A model generated the notes under the pieces. It was not told where the DNA came from, made no database searches, and saw only the letters and a list, made by a program, of their open reading frames with translations. A stretch of DNA of 64,000 bases, from the NCBI GenBank assembly GCA_038380795.1, contig CM076277.1, positions 4,307,501-4,371,500 on the forward strand, read 5' to 3'. Each line of letters opens with the position of its first letter. The stretch's first letter is position 1. The stretch is from Pyrocephalus nanus (taxonomy: Eukaryota > Chordata > Aves > Passeriformes > Tyrannidae). This document shows positions 61,740 to 64,000 of the stretch, piece after piece. Position numbers and translations under genes: made by a program.

Positions 61740-61960
61740 GAGCTGTGTAACCTCATTATGATCCAGCTTCACCCACAGCAATAAATCTCCTTTGGCCCCG
61801 TCCTGCGGGCACAGTCACGCGGTGACGCGCGGGCACAGCCGGGCTCAGGGATGAGTCAGAGCCCTCAGAGCCAGCCCAGCACAGGGTGCCTGTGCCCCTC
61901 TGCCCTGCCCCACGCTCACAGCACACCCACACCCCCACAGGGCAGCCCCTCATGCTTCAC
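61740..61960. promoter_or_regulatory. small GC-rich element with palindrome inside a direct repeat
   Basis: The palindrome GTCACGCGGTGAC (61814-61826) sits between two copies of GCGGGCACAG (61805-61814 and 61829-61838, 24 bp apart). CpGs are clustered here but not further out. Such an arrangement can bind a dimeric factor; this is inference only. Confidence 0.25.
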
Positions 61961-62019
61961 CATCCCTCACTCCCATCGCAGAAAATGACAAAGACTGGGA
62001 TGGGCACCTTTTCCCTTTC

Positions 62020-62165
62020 AGGGGCGTGAATTATTCCGAAGTTGGAGCAACACTGCTGTGCCAAGACTGACCATCTTATGTATTATTCACAGGAACCTTG
62101 CAAAATGTTGCTCAGCTGCTCACCTGCCATGAATAATTTTGTTTGACAGGCAGGTTAAATACTTT
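62020..62165. promoter_or_regulatory. candidate conserved non-coding element
   Basis: It contains GAATTATTCC, TATGTATTATTCAC, TGTTGCTCAGC (a MARE-like half site), GAATAATTTTG and TTGACAGG (MEIS/TGIF-like). No repeat is recognised. A CTC triplet run follows (about 62176-62193). Confidence 0.22.
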
Positions 62166-62639
62166 AGCTTCCTAATCCTCCTCCTCCTCCTCGCGAGGAA
62201 GGAGGGCCTTGTGGACTGCACGGAGAGGCATCACAGGGAGGATGTTTAATAGAGGCTCTGGTGCAGTTCGACCCTGGTTGGCAAAGACTGAATAAACCCT
62301 TGGACTCAAGAGAAGGGAGTGGGAAACGCACAGAGACTGGACAAGAAATGTAAACTCTTAGTGAATAACCCTTTGAATGCCAGTGGAAGACCAGCGCTGA
62401 CCCCCATGTCAATTATGGAGAGCTCACCAGAGCTCCTCCATGTTTCCAGCCCAACCCATGAGAGAAACAAGATGGAAAGCAGTGGAGCAGCTTGTGCTCC
62501 TGAGCCCAAGGTGGATGTCCCTGGCTGAGTGTTTCTGGAACTGCTCTCTCTGTAAAAGCTTGAATGCAACAATTTTTCTGAGACAAAAGGCACTGCTCTG
62601 AAATTGCTAACTGTGAATAAACAAGACAGTTGCATAGCT

Positions 62640-62870
62640 CATCATAACCCTAATGATCCTCTCTAAATCATGCAGGCCCTTCACCCAGATCTATTGGCCA
62701 CATTAGCAGACTGCTGAGTGCAGGAAATATGGAGAGGATCATTTTTAAAGGGTTTTGCATGCCACGCTCTTTGGGAACCCTTTGAGATGGAGTCTAAAGC
62801 AGATGGTGAAATGGGAAAATTATTCACATTAATTCTTTAGCAGCCTAAAATAAATTTAGAGAATAATGAA
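62640..62870. promoter_or_regulatory. candidate conserved non-coding element
   Basis: A repeat-free block with CCTAATGATCC, ATTGGCCACATTAGC, TTTTGCATGCCA, CACATTAATTC and several AATAAT words. The composition is typical of developmental enhancers. Conservation is unverified. Confidence 0.22.
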
Positions 62871-63187
62871 ATAATGAAAGCCCCATCCAGTCACGTTTTT
62901 CTTTTGCAGCAGTCATCAAAGGCCTGGCAGGGAGAACCCAATGCTGCTGCATTCCACACACAAAGCTGCTGCTTGTTAATTGGTTCAAAGACACAGGAAC
63001 AGTAATATCCTGTAAAAAAAAAATCAGATCACCCCCTGTCATTAGCTATTGTTCAATGGCCTGATGAAAGAACAAACAAGCTGAAACAGCAAATAAACTT
63101 CAGAGTGCTGAATGCTCAAACCTTTTCAGTCTTGCTTCACACACGTTTTCTGCAGAACAGCATCATCTGCTTTGAGCTTCTCATCCA

Positions 63188-63330
63188 CTCTCCCAACCCT
63201 TACAGTGAGACAACATTACTAGTCCCCCATGTTACAGGCAGGGAAACAGAGGCACTGCTTTTATCCATGGGAGAAACAGCAAAGTCATGGCTACATAGTC
63301 CATCCCTGAGACTGGGTTTTCCTGCTCATT
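63188..63330 (-). mobile_element. MIR-like SINE remnant
   Basis: The plus strand reads as a reverse-complement MIR: CCAACCCTTACAGTGAGACA, ACATTACTAGTCCCCCAT, GTTACAGGCAGGGAAACAGA, GGCAC, then AACAGCAAAGTCATGGC and GAGACTGGGTTTTCC. These match the ordered MIR words for the 3' half (CCCCATTTTACAG, GGAAACTGAGGCAC, GTCACACAGC). Confidence 0.62.
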
Positions 63331-63533
63331 TTGCAGGAGGATCAACTCCTTGGGTGACCTGGTGTATCGAACCACCAAAGTCTCCAGAGCTAAACGTGGT
63401 GCCCCTGCCACAGCAACACCAGGACTTGCAGCCTGTGATGTTTTCCTTCACCCAGATAATCCAGAGGATGTGAGGAACATGGCAAAGGGGAGCCTCACTC
63501 CCACAGCAGCAGGTTATACAGAACTTTACTTAC

Positions 63534-63620
63534 CTTCTTAAACGCAAGAAGCAAATAAAGAACATCACAGAGTTCACGAGACACTTCTGTGTGAGAGCAG
63601 CACAAGGCTCTGTGAAACTG
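63534..63620 (-). CDS. candidate internal coding exon (87 nt), unknown minus-strand gene
   Basis: The acceptor is TCTCCCTCATTTGCTTTCAG and the donor is the consensus TTTAAGAAG|GTAAGTAAAG. Phase 0 to 0 gives a peptide beginning QFHRALCCSHTEVSRELCDV and ending LLLAFKK. A second frame is also open (it includes QKCLVNSVMFFICFLRLR), takes one base and leaves AG, which would join in frame to the candidate at 58461-58582. The splice sites are among the best in the window; which frame is used is unresolved. Confidence 0.4.
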
Positions 63621-64000
63621 CTGAAAGCAAATGAGGGAGAATGTGAATGTTTCATCCTTAAAAATGCAGAAGTTCACTTCTAAAATCACTAATCAGAATC
63701 ACCTAATATCAAGACATAATATTTGCTAAGTGAAACTCTCTGGCTCAGTTTTCACTCCTGACACTTTACTGCCCTGTTGCTTTCTGGCTATTTTATTCCC
63801 TATTAGTTTTTGGCACGATGAGTAAAACCTACCAAGGCTTGCAAGCACTTGTAGCTGTTACTTGCACTTCTCTAAGTGCCTGTCCATGGTGCTGACACTG
63901 TTTTAATTTTGTTCTCCTCTCCAACGCACTAAAGTGTGCAGAATGAGCTGAGCTCGCACAGCGAGAGCTGCTTCATTACTCTTTTCCCATCAGGTTAGTG
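63621..64000. other. right edge, non-coding or intronic
   Basis: No exon or repeat is recognised in the last 380 bases. The putative minus-strand gene would continue to the right of the window. Confidence 0.4.

Larger units (their letters stand above)
58583..63187. other. non-coding stretch, possibly intronic
   Basis: It contains a MIR-like remnant, an A-rich tract and enhancer-like blocks (62020-62165 and 62640-62870). A minus-strand segment at about 61110 follows a good acceptor (TCTTACTCTTTCATCAG) but has no consensus donor, so I do not call it. Confidence 0.4.

Noticed and set aside
1..64000. tRNA, rRNA or known microRNA genes
   Set aside because: No cloverleaf box pairs, rRNA words or recognisable microRNA hairpins were seen by eye. 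A covariance-model scan would be needed to exclude them.

Overview
This window is vertebrate nuclear DNA, almost certainly from a bird and probably a songbird. The main evidence is a set of CR1 LINE 3'-end fragments in both orientations (4640-4730, 6498-6755, 10054-10197, 19541-19710, 26896-26942, 29423-29740, 49045-49442). They carry the usual avian terminal text, with a GGTTGGAAGG-type stretch and an ATTCTATGATTC-like tail. Three much older MIR-like SINE remnants (44731-44855, 59422-59545, 63188-63330) and many CAAA/A-rich tracts fit the same picture. There are no operons, ribosome-binding sites or other prokaryotic features.

Layout. 1-15.5 kb is repeat-poor non-coding DNA with a few AT-rich, homeodomain-motif-rich blocks that resemble conserved enhancers. 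15.54-16.29 kb is the only strong CpG-rich island; most of it is a minisatellite of 23 copies of a 23-bp unit with no indels. 16.4-22.3 kb holds a duplicated 36-bp block and a CR1 fragment. 22.4-31 kb has further enhancer-like blocks, including one at 27.28-27.57 kb that ends in a TATA/MEF2-like motif and a GC-rich tail. 31-40 kb is mostly plain sequence with two splice-flanked open segments on the plus strand. From about 40 kb to the right edge, several splice-flanked open segments lie on the minus strand (39996-40167, 53247-53409, 54312-54352, 54876-54938, 58461-58582, 63534-63620).

Genes. I recognise no protein family. The three minus-strand segments at 53.2-54.9 kb have good splice sites and agree in reading phase, so they are the best evidence that the right part of the window lies inside a multi-exon minus-strand gene extending beyond it. 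The segments at 58.5 and 63.6 kb are phase-compatible with each other, but at least one undetected exon would be needed to connect them to the 53-55 kb chain. All exon calls come from splice-site and frame reading alone and are provisional. Most long open frames here are chance, or lie over the minisatellite or antisense to CR1.

I see no complete gene, RNA gene, CRISPR array or clear new biological system. The most notable items are the indel-free minisatellite, a CR1 copy whose 3' end looks inverted in place, a 35/36 identical block in two otherwise diverged repeat copies, and the unidentified minus-strand exon chain.
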